This document shows, piece after piece, positions 8,332 to 17,171 of a stretch of 64,000 nt of DNA. Source of the DNA: Microbacterium sp. 4R-513 (lineage in GTDB: Bacteria > Actinomycetota > Actinomycetes > Actinomycetales > Microbacteriaceae); assembly GCF_011046485.1 (NCBI RefSeq), contig NZ_CP049256.1, forward strand, positions 3,472,001 to 3,536,000. The letters are read 5' to 3'. How positions within the stretch are numbered: position 1 is the stretch's first letter; each line of letters begins with the position of its first letter. Made by a program: the position numbers and the translations under genes. The notes beneath the pieces were generated by a model, which saw only the letters and a list, made by a program, of their open reading frames with translations, had not been told where the DNA came from and did no database searches.

Positions 8332-10188
8332 TCAGCCGCCGAGAGCTCGCAGCCAGGCCTTGCGGGCCTCGAGCGCCTCCTGGGCGTTCGCGATCGCGCG
8401 CTTGTCGCCGGACTTCTCGGCGGTCGCGAGCTCCTGCTCCAGCTTCTCGATCGCCTCGGTCAGCTGACGCGTCATGTCGTTCGCACGCGCCTTCTGCTCG
8501 GGATCGTTCTGCTTCCAGTCGGCGTCCTCGCGGGAGCGCAGACCCTGCTCGATCTTGCGCAGGTCGTCGTCGAGACCGCGCTCCGCCTCGCGCGGGAAGA
8601 TGCGCCCGATCTCGTCCCAGCGGCGCTGAATGCCGGTGAGGAGGGAGCGCGCCTTGCCGAGATCGCGCTCGTCGGCGACGGCCTTGGCCTCTTCGAGCAG
8701 CGCCCGCTTCGCGGTGATCTTCTCGCGGGATGCCTCGGCATCCGCCGCCTCACGCTCGCCGCGTGCCGAGTACAGCGCGTCGCCCGCCGCCTTGAACCGG
8801 GCCCAGAGGGCGTCGTCGGCCTTCTTGCCGGCGCGGCCCGCGGTCTTCCACTGGTCGAGGAGCTCGCGGTACTGCGCGATGCCCTCCTCGCCCTTGGGCG
8901 CGAGCGCCTCGGCCCGCTCGACGAGCTTCGCCTTGCGGTCGCGGACGGACTTGTGCGCCTCATCGAGCTCGGCGTAGAACTCCCGACGGTGCTTGTCGAC
9001 CGTCGCACGGGCGTCGCGGAACCTCTTCCACAGCGCCTGCGCCGTCGACTTGGGAAGCCGGGGACCGTTCTGCTGCTGCAGCTGCCACTGATCGAAGAGC
9101 GACGTCAGGTCGGCCGAGGCCTGCTTCCACTGGACGGTGCGAGGATCGCGAGCGGCGAGCGCCTCGGCCTTCTCGACCAGCTCGGTGCGGGTCTTGATCG
9201 CCTCGTCGACCGCTTCACGAGCGGCGGCGGCCTCGGTCTCGGATGCGGCGGACAGCGACTGGGTGAGGGCCGTGACGCGCGCCTCGAGCGAGGCGAGGTC
9301 GCCGACGGCGGCGGCACCGGAGATCTTGTCGGACACCGTCTTCGCGGCCGCGCGCAGGTCGGACGCGGAGGCACCGCCACGGCGGTGACGCACCTCCAGC
9401 AGAGTCACCTCGCTCGCGAGGTCGGTGTACTTGCGCTCGAAGTAGGCGAGGGCCTCTTCGGGCGGACCGTCGGGGAACTGCCCGACGACACGCCACTGGT
9501 CGCCCTCGCGGACCGAGACGGTGCCGTCGTCGTCGACGCGGCCCCACGGCTCGGCCGGCGCGGCGGCGCGCGGGGCGACGCCGGCGGACGGCCGCGGCAC
9601 GGGCATCGGCCGAGGGCTGGGAGTCGGCACAGGTGCGGGGGACCGGGGCGCCGCCGGGGCGTCGGCCACAGGCTCAGCGTTGGCGTCGGCCTCAGGCTCG
9701 GCGTTGGTGTCGGCCTCAGGCTCAGCGTTGGTGTCGGCCTCAGGCGCTGCCTCGGCGTCCGCTTCCGTCGACCCAGCGTTCGTGTCGGCCTCGACGGCCG
9801 GCTCCGGCTCGGGCTCGGCGCTGCTGTCCGCTTCAGTCGGCTCAGCGCTCGTGGCGGGGTCAGCCTCGACGGCCGGCTCGTCGTCCGCCGCGTCGGTGTC
9901 GGCGGCGGCCTCAGCGTCAGCCTCGGGCGCGGCGACGACCGGAGCATCCGCCTCGGCGGACTCAGCGTCAGCCTCGGGCGCAGCGACATCCTGCGCGTCC
10001 GCGTCGGCGGTGGGATCGGGCTCAGCCGCCACGTCACCGCCGGCCACGGCCACGGCGTCGGCGTCCTGCTCGGAGGTCGAGGGCGCCTGCGCCTCGGTGT
10101 CGGGGGTGTCGTTCAGCTCGGCAGCGTCGGGCGTCTGCGCCTCGACGTCGGTGGTGGGCTGCGGAGTGGGGTCTGCTGCGGCAGTCAC
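8332..10188 (-). CDS. DUF349 domain-containing protein with long acidic N-terminal region
   Basis: A 618-residue protein of unknown function. About the first 190 residues are low-complexity, rich in Ala, Glu, Asp and Thr, including three 8-residue repeats of the AEPEADTN type, followed by a Pro-rich linker with PVPTPSPRPMPVPRP. The rest is charged and helical, with repeated WKQ/LW-RF blocks typical of DUF349, such as LFDQWQLQQQNGPRLPKSTA and WARFKAAGDALYSARGEREA. DUF349 proteins are widespread in actinobacteria and thought to be coiled-coil, nucleic-acid-linked proteins, but no reaction is established. I chose the GTG at 10188 because GAGGTG sits six bases before it; an in-frame GTG at 10197 lies within that site. 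Confidence 0.85.
   Translation of the reverse strand: MTAAADPTPQPTTDVEAQTPDAAELNDTPDTEAQAPSTSEQDADAVAVAGGDVAAEPDPTADADAQDVAAPEADAESAEADAPVVAAPEADAEAAADTDAADDEPAVEADPATSAEPTEADSSAEPEPEPAVEADTNAGSTEADAEAAPEADTNAEPEADTNAEPEADANAEPVADAPAAPRSPAPVPTPSPRPMPVPRPSAGVAPRAAAPAEPWGRVDDDGTVSVREGDQWRVVGQFPDGPPEEALAYFERKYTDLASEVTLLEVRHRRGGASASDLRAAAKTVSDKISGAAAVGDLASLEARVTALTQSLSAASETEAAAAREAVDEAIKTRTELVEKAEALAARDPRTVQWKQASADLTSLFDQWQLQQQNGPRLPKSTAQALWKRFRDARATVDKHRREFYAELDEAHKSVRDRKAKLVERAEALAPKGEEGIAQYRELLDQWKTAGRAGKKADDALWARFKAAGDALYSARGEREAADAEASREKITAKRALLEEAKAVADERDLGKARSLLTGIQRRWDEIGRIFPREAERGLDDDLRKIEQGLRSREDADWKQNDPEQKARANDMTRQLTEAIEKLEQELATAEKSGDKRAIANAQEALEARKAWLRALGG
9674..9745 (-). repeat. Three 24-bp tandem repeats coding for AEPEADTN units
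   Basis: Three adjacent 24-bp copies at 9674-9697, 9698-9721 and 9722-9745 differ at only one or two bases. Read on the minus strand they give eight-residue acidic units. They lie in the low-complexity N-terminal part of the DUF349 gene, so copy number could vary between strains. They are in frame and are not CRISPR repeats. Confidence 0.85.
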
Positions 10189-10239
10189 GGGATGCACCTC
10201 AATGCGGCTCTCGCCGCCTGCGGGGGATGGACGGAGTCC

Positions 10240-10245
10240 AGCCTA
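10240..10245 (-). promoter_or_regulatory. Probable -10 box of the DUF349 gene
   Basis: The minus strand reads TAGGCT here, 51 bp ahead of the preferred GTG start at 10188. It fits the TANNNT form seen at other promoters in the window. I see no clear -35 hexamer. Confidence 0.4.
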
Positions 10246-10306
10246 GTACGGGGGACGAGGTCCGCTCAGGCTCCCCCGGGTGCTGCACCGTGCCCCGATC
10301 CCGGCC

Positions 10307-10636
10307 TCAGGACGATGCCGAGGGAGAGGGTACCGGCTCGTCGGAGGGAACCGGTGCAGGCTCGTCCGTGGGTGCGGGGGAGTCGGCCGGCGCGGGCGTG
10401 ATGCTGGGCGACGGGGTGACGCTGGGCGAGGGTTCGGGGGCGCCGGGGCCGACGGTGAAGTACGCGGCCTGCACGCCGATCACGCCGAGGATCAGGATGC
10501 CGCCGATGATGCCGGCGAGCAGGTTGTCGCGGCGACGGCGGCGTGCCTGGTCGTCGTGCAGCTGCTGCCGCGCCTGGTACACCCGCGCCCGCTCGCGCGA
10601 CTCGCGCCCAGAACGGTCTTTGCCACCGGTCGCCAC
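10307..10636 (-). CDS. Small single-pass membrane protein with Pro/Ser-rich tail
   Basis: The 109-residue product has a basic, helical N-terminal part (RESRERARVYQARQQLHDDQ and RRRRRD), one membrane helix (LLAGIIGGILILGVIGVQAA, about residues 39-58) and a Pro/Ser/Ala-rich extracytoplasmic tail. No enzyme domain is visible and I do not recognise a function. The GTG at 10636 is chosen because GGGAGG lies just upstream and a TAGGAT -10 box lies at 10677-10682. A longer TTG-initiated frame from 10705 would start upstream of that promoter. Confidence 0.7.
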   Translation of the reverse strand: MATGGKDRSGRESRERARVYQARQQLHDDQARRRRRDNLLAGIIGGILILGVIGVQAAYFTVGPGAPEPSPSVTPSPSITPAPADSPAPTDEPAPVPSDEPVPSPSASS

Positions 10637-10676
10637 GGGACCTCCCTCATTCCCCTGGACGCCCAGGGCCGCGTCG

Positions 10677-10682
10677 ATCCTA
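10677..10682 (-). promoter_or_regulatory. Probable -10 box of the small membrane protein gene
   Basis: The minus strand reads TAGGAT, 40 bp before the GTG at 10636. It supports that start over the upstream TTG at 10705. No convincing -35 box is seen. Confidence 0.4.
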
Positions 10683-10738
10683 TTGAACGCGTCGTAGCCC
10701 GCCAAACCGCCGCGAGGCCCTCCGTCAGAAGCCGCGAC

Positions 10739-10744
10739 TAGCCT
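10739..10744 (+). promoter_or_regulatory. -10 box of rarA, likely leaderless
   Basis: TAGCCT is followed by exactly six bases and then the GTG start of rarA at 10751. Transcription from this box would begin at or next to the start codon, giving a leaderless mRNA. No ribosome-binding site precedes the GTG, which agrees with this. Confidence 0.55.
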
Positions 10745-10750
10745 TGTCGG

Positions 10751-12136
10751 GTGACCTCTCCCGCCCCTTCTCCTCGTGCCGGCGGCGCCTCACGCGGAGC
10801 CTCGGGGAGCGTCGGCGCGCCTGCCGCGCTCTTCCAGGGGCAGACACCGCTCGCCGTGCGCATGCGGCCGACGTCGCTCGACGAGGTCGCGGGGCAGGGT
10901 CACCTCCTGCGCCGAGGATCGCCGCTCGTCGCCCTCGCGGATCCGGATGCCGCGACCACGGCGACCTCCGTCATCCTCTGGGGTCCGCCCGGCACGGGCA
11001 AGACGACGCTGGCGCAGGCGATCGCACGCTCGTCGGGCCGCCGGTTCGTCGAGCTCTCGGCGGTCACGGCCGGTGTGCGCGACGTGCGGGAGGTCATGCA
11101 GGAGGCGCTGACCCAGCGCGACCTCTACGGGCAGTCCACGATCCTGTTCCTCGACGAGATCCACCGCTTCACGAAGGCGCAGCAGGACGCGCTGCTCCCC
11201 GGCGTCGAGAACGGATGGGTCGTGCTCATCGCGGCGACGACCGAGAACCCGTCGTTCTCCGTCGTCTCTCCGCTCCTCTCGCGCTCCCTCCTCCTGACGC
11301 TCAAGCCCCTGACCGACGACGACCTCGGCCTCCTCGTCGACCGCGCCGTCGGCGACCCGCGGGGTCTCGCTGATGCGGCGACGCTCCTGCCCGATGCCCG
11401 CGAGGCACTTGTCCGCCTCGCGTCGGGCGACGCGCGTCGAGCGCTCACCGCACTCGAGGCCGCGGCATCCATCGCGGCCGGCGAAGCGGAGGGCGACGAG
11501 ATCGCGATCACCGCCGACAACGTGGCGCAGGCGGTCGACCGCGCCCTGCTGCGCTACGACCGGCAGGGCGACGAGCACTACGACGTGATCAGCGCGTTCA
11601 TCAAGTCGATCCGCGGATCGGACGTGGATGCCGCGATGCACTACCTCGCCCGCATGATCGAGGCGGGCGAGGACCCCCGGTTCATCGCGCGGCGCCTCAT
11701 CATCTCGGCGGCGGAGGACATCGGCCTCGCCGATCCGCAGGCGCTCCCGCTCGCCGTCGCTGCGGCCGACGCGGTGCAGTTCATCGGCATGCCCGAGGGG
11801 CGCATCCCGCTCGCCGAGGCGACGGCCTACCTCGCGACGACCGCGAAGTCCAACGCCGCCTACCTCGCGATCAACCAGGCGATCGAAGACGTCCGCACGG
11901 GCGGCTTCGGCCGGGTGCCGACGCATCTCCGCGACGCGCACTACCCGGGGGCGAAGCGCCTCGGGCACGGCAAGGGCTACCGCTACCCGCACGACAGCGA
12001 GATCGGCGTCGTCGCCCAGCAGTACCTCCCCGACGAGCTTCGCGGGCGCCGGTACTACGAACCCACGAACCACGGACAGGAGCGCGACGTGCAGGCGCGG
12101 CTCGACAAGATCCGTCGAATCCTCGATGGCGAGTGA
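10751..12136 (+). CDS. rarA: Replication-associated recombination ATPase RarA (MgsA)
   Basis: RarA is an AAA+ ATPase related to clamp-loader subunits and RuvB; it acts at stalled replication forks. The 461-residue protein has an Ala/Gly/Ser-rich start, the family motif RMRPTSLDEVAGQGHLL, a Walker A GPPGTGKTT near 78-86, a Walker B ILFLDEIHRF near 130, and the sensor-1 region AATTENPSF. The C-terminal half holds the tetramerisation part, with HYDVISAFIKSIRGSD and AAEDIGLADPQ. Length is normal. It starts at GTG 10751, six bases after a -10 box. The NUDIX gene follows 10 bp after its stop. Confidence 0.93.
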   Translation: MTSPAPSPRAGGASRGASGSVGAPAALFQGQTPLAVRMRPTSLDEVAGQGHLLRRGSPLVALADPDAATTATSVILWGPPGTGKTTLAQAIARSSGRRFVELSAVTAGVRDVREVMQEALTQRDLYGQSTILFLDEIHRFTKAQQDALLPGVENGWVVLIAATTENPSFSVVSPLLSRSLLLTLKPLTDDDLGLLVDRAVGDPRGLADAATLLPDAREALVRLASGDARRALTALEAAASIAAGEAEGDEIAITADNVAQAVDRALLRYDRQGDEHYDVISAFIKSIRGSDVDAAMHYLARMIEAGEDPRFIARRLIISAAEDIGLADPQALPLAVAAADAVQFIGMPEGRIPLAEATAYLATTAKSNAAYLAINQAIEDVRTGGFGRVPTHLRDAHYPGAKRLGHGKGYRYPHDSEIGVVAQQYLPDELRGRRYYEPTNHGQERDVQARLDKIRRILDGE

Positions 12137-12146
12137 GGGGAGCGCC

Positions 12147-12602
12147 ATGCCGCCGAACCCGCGTCGCATCCGCAACATCGCGGTAGGGCTCGTGGTGCGC
12201 GACGGCCGCATGCTGGTCGAGATCTACCCCGCGACCGCCAGGCACGGAGTCTTCGCGCGCGTGCCCGGCGGAGGGATCGAGTTCGGCGAGACCGCCCGGC
12301 AGGCCGTGCAACGGGAGTTCGTCGAGGAGCTCGGCATCGAGCTGAGCGACGCGGAGTCGCTCGCGATCACGGAGAACATCTTCGAGTCCGGTGGCGCACG
12401 GGGGCACGAGATCGTCCACTCCTTCGCCGTCGTGAGCCCCGAGTTCGAATCGCTCGCGGACGACGCCGAGCTGCGGGTCCTCGACAACCACACCACCGTG
12501 CGGTGGGTGCCGCTCGAGCGGCTGCGCGCCGACGAGCCTCCGCTCTACCCGATCGGGATGCTCGCTCTCGCGGAGCGGCTGGCCGAGGCATCCCGGTCCT
12601 GA
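12147..12602 (+). CDS. NUDIX hydrolase
   Basis: The 151-residue protein carries a complete Nudix box at residues 42-64: G-x5-E-x7-R-E-F-V-E-E-L-G-I, including the metal-binding REFVEEL. NUDIX enzymes cleave nucleoside diphosphates linked to another group; the substrate cannot be read from sequence. The ATG at 12147 has GGGGAG four bases upstream. An in-frame ATG at 12126 would overlap the rarA end and lacks such a site. The 10-bp gap to rarA suggests cotranscription. It is followed by the rpsD promoter region. Confidence 0.88.
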   Translation: MPPNPRRIRNIAVGLVVRDGRMLVEIYPATARHGVFARVPGGGIEFGETARQAVQREFVEELGIELSDAESLAITENIFESGGARGHEIVHSFAVVSPEFESLADDAELRVLDNHTTVRWVPLERLRADEPPLYPIGMLALAERLAEASRS

Positions 12603-12628
12603 CCAGGGGGAGCAGTGGGCCGTCTGAT

Positions 12629-12634
12629 AGACTT
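12629..12634 (+). promoter_or_regulatory. Probable -10 box of rpsD
   Basis: TAGACT fits the strong TAGACT boxes found before rpoZ, lgt and pyrR in this window. It would give an rpsD leader of about 140 nt. Confidence 0.5.
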
Positions 12635-12640
12635 GACCGG

Positions 12641-12781
12641 CTCGAAACCGAGTTTTCGGGCATCCCCTCTCTTCTGAACCACCTTCCGGCATGCCCCGGC
12701 GTGCAGTCCGGACAGGGCGAAGACAGGCGATACGTCCGCGAGCCGTGAAAGACACGGCCGCGTCATCGGAAGGAACACTTC
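12641..12781 (+). other. Long rpsD 5' leader
   Basis: About 140 nt lie between the probable start of transcription and the rpsD GTG. The leader begins with a small hairpin, CTCG-AAAC-CGAG at 12642-12653, followed by four T, and ends with AAGGA before the start codon. Protein S4 represses its own mRNA in E. coli and Bacillus, so a long leader here is suggestive of autoregulation. I cannot match it to a known S4 leader fold. Confidence 0.35.
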
Positions 12782-13411
12782 GTGGCAACGAAGTCCCAGG
12801 ACCGCCGCAAGGTCCGCCTGTCGCGCGCGCTCGGCGTCGCGCTGACCCCCAAGGCAGCCAAGTACCTCGAGAAGCGTCCTTACGCTCCGGGTGAGCACGG
12901 CCGCACGAAGCGCAAGCAGGACAGCGACTACGCCGTCCGTCTCCGCGAGAAGCAGCGTCTGCGCGAGCAGTACGGCATCCGCGAGAAGCAGCTGCGCAAC
13001 ACGTTCAACGAGGCCCGCCGCAAGGACGGCCTGACGGGTGAGAACCTCGTCGAGCTGCTCGAGATGCGTCTGGACGCCCTCGTGCTGCGCGCCGGCTTCG
13101 CCCGCACCACCGCGCAGGCCCGCCAGCTCGTCGTGCACCGTCACATCCTCGTCGACGGCCAGCTCGTCGACCGCCCGTCGTTCCGCGTGAAGCCGGGCCA
13201 GCTCATCCATGTCAAGGCCAAGAGCGAGGGCCTCGAGCCCTTCCAGGTGGCGGCGCTCGGCGGTCACGCCGAGGTCCTGCCCCCCGTTCCGGGCTACCTC
13301 GAGGTCGAGCTCGACAAGCTGCAGGCGCGCCTCGTGCGTCGCCCCAAGCGCGCCGAGGTCCCGGTCGTCTGTGACGTCCAGCTCGTCGTGGAGTACTACG
13401 CCGCTCGGTGA
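12782..13411 (+). CDS. rpsD: 30S ribosomal protein uS4 (S4)
   Basis: S4 binds 16S rRNA early in 30S assembly. The 209-residue product has the N-terminal region with DRRKVRLSRALGVALTPKAA and then the RNA-binding S4 domain starting about residue 97, including MRLDALVLRAGFARTTAQAR and RHILVDGQLVDRPSFRVKPG. The start is GTG at 12782, with AAGGA about nine bases upstream. It lacks the four zinc-binding Cys of some S4 forms, so it is the C-minus type. It stands alone next to alaS and rarA, an arrangement also seen in other actinobacteria, outside the main ribosomal clusters. Confidence 0.96.
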   Translation: MATKSQDRRKVRLSRALGVALTPKAAKYLEKRPYAPGEHGRTKRKQDSDYAVRLREKQRLREQYGIREKQLRNTFNEARRKDGLTGENLVELLEMRLDALVLRAGFARTTAQARQLVVHRHILVDGQLVDRPSFRVKPGQLIHVKAKSEGLEPFQVAALGGHAEVLPPVPGYLEVELDKLQARLVRRPKRAEVPVVCDVQLVVEYYAAR

Positions 13412-13425
13412 TCACGAGCGCAGGA

Positions 13426-13449
13426 GGGCGTCGGGGAGACCCGGCGCCC
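13426..13449 (+). terminator. Terminator hairpin after rpsD
   Basis: GGGCGTCGGG at 13426-13435 pairs over ten bases (one G-U) with CCCGGCGCCC at 13440-13449 around the loop GAGA. TTCGTCGTTT follows. It lies 15 bp after the rpsD stop, so it is a good candidate intrinsic terminator. Confidence 0.65.
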
Positions 13450-13464
13450 TTCGTCGTTTCCGCT

Positions 13465-13503
13465 TACGATGGGTGGATGCCGCGAACTGCGACCGAGGAG
13501 TGA
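13465..13503 (+). promoter_or_regulatory. -10 box followed by an 8-codon leaderless mini-ORF
   Basis: TACGAT (13465-13470) is followed by six bases and an ATG at 13477, the spacing seen at the leaderless genes of this window. That ATG opens the frame MPRTATEE and stops with TGA at 13501-13503, five bases before the ATG of the next gene. The mini-ORF contains GAGGAG, the ribosome-binding site of that gene. Translation of the mini-ORF could be coupled to the downstream gene, but it could also be chance. Confidence 0.35.
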
Positions 13504-13507
13504 TGAC

Positions 13508-13978
13508 ATGAAGAACGTCCTGTGGTTCCTGCTCGGCGTCATCGGCGGTTTCGTCGTCGCGCATCTCGTCAACAAGGACCCGCGCGGGCACGAGCTGCTC
13601 GCCGAGGTCGACGCGCGCATCGGTGAGTTCACCGACCGGATGAGCGACGCCTACCGCGAGCAGGAGGCGCGCTTCGCGGGCGTCGTCGATGCGGCCAAGA
13701 GCGCCGCCTCGGACGTGGTGGATGCCGCGGGCGGGGCATTCGCAGCCGCTCAGGGCGCAGCATCCGACGCACTCGGCTCCGCCAAGGGCGCCGCATCCGA
13801 CGCCCTCGACTCCGCCCAGGACGCGGCAGCCAACTCTCTCGCCTCCGCCCAGGACGCGGCATCCGACGCTCTCGACTCCGCTCAGGGCGCGGCATCCGAT
13901 GCACTCGACTCGGCGGATGTCGCGGCATCCGACACCGCCGACGCCGCTGACGACGCGGCCCAGAAGACCATCGACTGA
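13508..13978 (+). CDS. Membrane-anchored Ala-rich repeat protein
   Basis: The 156-residue product has one N-terminal membrane helix ([19 protein letters not shown], residues 3-21), a short charged linker, and a C-terminal region made of imperfect 11-residue units such as [11 protein letters not shown], seven or more in number. These would form a long amphipathic helix, in the manner of LEA-like or apolipophorin-like proteins. I do not recognise a function. GAGGAG precedes the ATG at 13508. It lies between rpsD and alaS. Five copies of GCATCC, all coding Ala-Ser, fall in the repeats. Confidence 0.75.
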   Translation: MKNVLWFLLGVIGGFVVAHLVNKDPRGHELLAEVDARIGEFTDRMSDAYREQEARFAGVVDAAKSAASDVVDAAGGAFAAAQGAASDALGSAKGAASDALDSAQDAAANSLASAQDAASDALDSAQGAASDALDSADVAASDTADAADDAAQKTID

Positions 13979-14042
13979 CCCACGGCGCGACCGACCCCGG
14001 CACGGGGATCGCCCCCGCTCGCCCTCGAGGAACCTCACACGA

Positions 14043-16699
14043 ATGAAGACCGCGGAGATCGCGCAGCGCTTTCTCGACTATTTCGAGAAGAACCACCACA
14101 CCATCGTCCCCTCGGCGTCGCTCGTCACAGACGATCCGGCCCTCCTCTTCACGGTGGCCGGCATGGTGCCGTTCATCCCGTATCTGAGCGGTGACGTCCC
14201 CGCTCCTTACAAGCGCGCCGCAGACGTCCAGAAGTGCCTGCGTACGAACGACATCGAAGAGGTGGGCAAGACGCCCCGCCACGGCACCTTCTTCCAGATG
14301 CTCGGCAACTGGTCGTTCGGCGACTACTTCAAAGAGGGCGCCATCCGCTTCGCATGGCAGCTCCTCACGTCGCCCGAGGATGAGGGCGGTCTCGCCTTCG
14401 ACCCGAAGGACCTGTGGGTCACGGTGTACGAGGAGGATGACGAGGCCCACGATCTTTGGCTGAAGCTCACCGACCTCCCCGAGGACCGCATCCAGCGCCT
14501 CGGGAAGGACACGAACTACTGGAGCACGGGCCTTCCGGGGCCCGCCGGTCCCTGCTCCGAGATCTTCTTCGATCGCGGTCCCGAGTACGGCATCGACGGG
14601 GGTCCGGCGACCGACGACGACCGCTATGTCGAGATCTGGAACCTCGTGTTCATGCAGTACGAGATCACCAACGTGCGGTCGAAGTACGACTTCGACATCG
14701 TGGGCGAGCTCCCGGCGAAGAACATCGACACCGGCATGGGCCTCGAGCGCGTCGCGTTCATCAAGCAGGGCGTCGACAACATGTACGAGACCGATCAGGT
14801 GCGACCCGTGCTCGACCGCGCCGTCGCCCTGGCGGGCCGGACGTACGGTGCGAACCACGAGGACGATGTGCGCTTCCGCGTCGTCGCGGACCACGTCCGC
14901 TCCTCGCTCATGCTCCTGTCGGACGGCGTCACCCCTCCAACGACGGCCGCGGGTACATCCTCCGTCGTCTCATGCGCCGCGCGATCCGCTCGATGCGGCT
15001 CCTGGGCGTCGACGGACCGACCTTCGCGGAGCTCTTCACCGCATCGCGGGATGCGATGAAGGATGCCTATCCCGTCGTGGCCGAGGACTGGGGGCGCATC
15101 TCGCAGTACGCCCTCGCCGAGGAGGCGACCTTCCTCCGGACGCTCGCCGCCGGTGAGACGATCCTCGACGATTCGCTCGCTGCGACGAAGGCGGAGGGCG
15201 GCACCACGATCGCCGGCGCCGAGGCGTTCCTGCTCCACGACACCTACGGCTTCCCCATCGACCTGACGCTCGAGATCGCCGAGGAGGCGGGTCTCACGGT
15301 CGACCGTGCCGCGTTCGACAGCCTCATGCAGGAGCAGCGTGCGCGCGCCAAGGCCGACGCCCGGTCGCGCAAGCGCCAGCTCGCCGACACGAGCGTCTAC
15401 CGCGATCTGCGCGCGCAGGGGGAGACGATCTTCACCGGCTACACCGACCTCGAGACCGAGTCGAGCGTGCTCGGCATCCTCGTCGACGGCATGTCGGTCG
15501 ACCGCGCCTCGACGGGGCAGATCGCCGAGGTCATCCTGGCCGAGACGGCGCTGTACGCCGAATCGGGTGGCCAGGTGGCCGACAAGGGCGTGATCGTCGG
15601 GCCGGGCTACGAGCTCGAGGTGCTCGACGTCCAGAAGCCGGTGCCCGGTCTCGTCAGCCACACGGTCGAGGTCTCCTCCGGCGAGGTCGGAGTCGGCCAG
15701 CCCGCGACATCCGTCGTCGACGCCGCGAACCGCCGTGCGGCCCGCCAGGCGCACTCGGCGACGCACCTCGTGCACGCCGCCCTCCGCGACACCCTCGGCA
15801 AGACCGCGACGCAGGCCGGCTCGCTCAACCGCGCCGGATACATGCGCTTCGACTTCTCGTGGAACCAGGCGCTGTCCGACGACACCAAGAGCGAGATCGA
15901 AGAGATCGCCAACAACGCCGTGCGCGACAACCTCGAGGTGACGACCCGCGTGCTGCCGCTCGACGAGGCGAAGGCGGCGGGCGCGATGGCCCTCTTCGGC
16001 GAGAAGTACGGCACCACCGTCCGCATGGTCGACATCGGCGGCCCGTGGTCGCGCGAGCTGTGCGCCGGCACTCATGTCGCGACGAGCTCCGAGGTGGGAC
16101 TCATCAGCCTCGTCGGCGAGTCCTCGGTCGGCGCGTCGAACCGTCGTGTCGAGGCCCTGGTGGGGCTCGACGCCTTCCGGTCCCTCGCCGCCGAGCGCGC
16201 GATCGTCTCGCAGCTCACCTCGACCCTCAAGACGCCGCGCGACCAGCTCCCGGCGCGCATCGCCGAACTGCAGGCCAGTCTCAAGTCGGCCGAGAAGAAG
16301 ATCGCCCAGTTCGAATCGCGGGCCCTCGCCGACCGCCTTCCGCAGCTCGCGAACACGGCGGCGCAGGTCGGCCCGTACCGCGTGGTGGCTGAATCGCTCG
16401 GCTCGGCCACGTCGGCCGACGATGTCCGCTCCCTCGCGCTCCAGGTACGCGACCGCCTCGGGTCCGACGCGGCTGTCGTGGCGCTCGGCGCCGACGTCAA
16501 CGGCCGGCCCGTCGTCGTCGCGGTGACGAACGAAGCCGCGCGCGCGGCGGGAGCGAAGGCCGGCGTGCTGGCGAAGGCCGCTGCGACGACGCTGGGCGGC
16601 GGCGGTGGCGGTCGTGACGACGTCGCGCAGGGCGGGGGGACGGATGCCTCGGCACTCCCGGCTGCCCTGAGCGCCGTGAAGGATGCGCTCGCGGCGTGA
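14043..16699 (+). pseudogene. alaS: Alanyl-tRNA synthetase, disrupted by a 1-nt frameshift
   Basis: AlaRS charges tRNA-Ala and is essential. From ATG 14043 the frame gives 297 good residues, with [19 protein letters not shown] and [20 protein letters not shown], up to DGVT (14931-14933 is the Thr codon). The family then continues [20 protein letters not shown], but that text lies in the next frame from TCC at 14936. Only two bases (14934-14935) remain of the Pro codon, so one base is missing. Unrepaired, translation ends at 15059 after out-of-frame residues. Restoring one base would give about 885 residues, including the editing site HSATHLVHA, the CAGTHV motif and the Gly-rich C-Ala end. A sequencing error is most likely, since no other alaS is visible. 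Confidence 0.93.
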
Positions 16700-17169
16700 C
16701 CGGCTTCCGACGCGGAGTGCGTCTCGGGATCGACGTGGGCAAGGCCCGCGTCGGGGTGGCGCGCTCCGATCCCGACGGCCTCCTGGCCACTCCGGTCGAG
16801 ACCGTGGCGCGTGACGACGGCTCGATCGCGAGGATCCTCGCGCTCGGCGACGAGCACTCCGTCTTCGAATACGTCGTCGGTCTGCCGATCGGCCTCAGCG
16901 GGGGAGACACACCGTCGACCGTCGACGCGCGGGAGTTCGCTTCGACGCTCGCCGAGGCATCCACGGTCCCCGTCCGCCTCGTCGACGAGCGCCTGAGCAC
17001 CGTCTCGGCGCACTCGGCGCTGCGGGGTGCGGGCAGAAACCAGCGCGAGTCTCGTAGGATTGTCGACCAGGTCGCCGCGGTGGTGCTGCTGCAACAGGCT
17101 CTCGATGTCGAGAAGAGCTCGGGGCGTCCGCCCGGAACCCCCGTACCCCCGGCACAGGAGCTCGCCTGA
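16696..17169 (+). CDS. ruvX: Holliday junction resolvase-like protein RuvX (YqgF)
   Basis: RuvX/YqgF is an RNase H-fold nuclease; in E. coli it takes part in 16S rRNA 5' processing, and a role in junction resolution has been proposed. The 157-residue protein has the opening LGIDVGKARVGVA, with the first catalytic Asp, the YVVGLPIGLSG strand, and RLVDERLSTV followed by a conserved Asp near IVDQVAAVVLLQ. The GTG start overlaps the alaS stop (GTGA), so both are cotranslated. A Pro-rich C-terminal tail follows the fold. The order alaS-ruvX-mltG-aroE is common in actinobacteria. Confidence 0.9.
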   Translation: MTGFRRGVRLGIDVGKARVGVARSDPDGLLATPVETVARDDGSIARILALGDEHSVFEYVVGLPIGLSGGDTPSTVDAREFASTLAEASTVPVRLVDERLSTVSAHSALRGAGRNQRESRRIVDQVAAVVLLQQALDVEKSSGRPPGTPVPPAQELA

Positions 17170-17171
17170 CC

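Noticed and set aside
9674..9745. CRISPR-like array
   Set aside because: Repeats are directly adjacent without spacers and code for acidic octapeptides in the DUF349 protein.
10637..10705. TTG 10705 as start of the small membrane protein
   Set aside because: A -10 box at 10677-10682 lies inside this extension, and GGGAGG supports GTG 10636.
14931..14938. Programmed ribosomal frameshift in alaS
   Set aside because: No slippery heptamer or downstream structure of a known kind is seen, and alaS is not known to use frameshifting.
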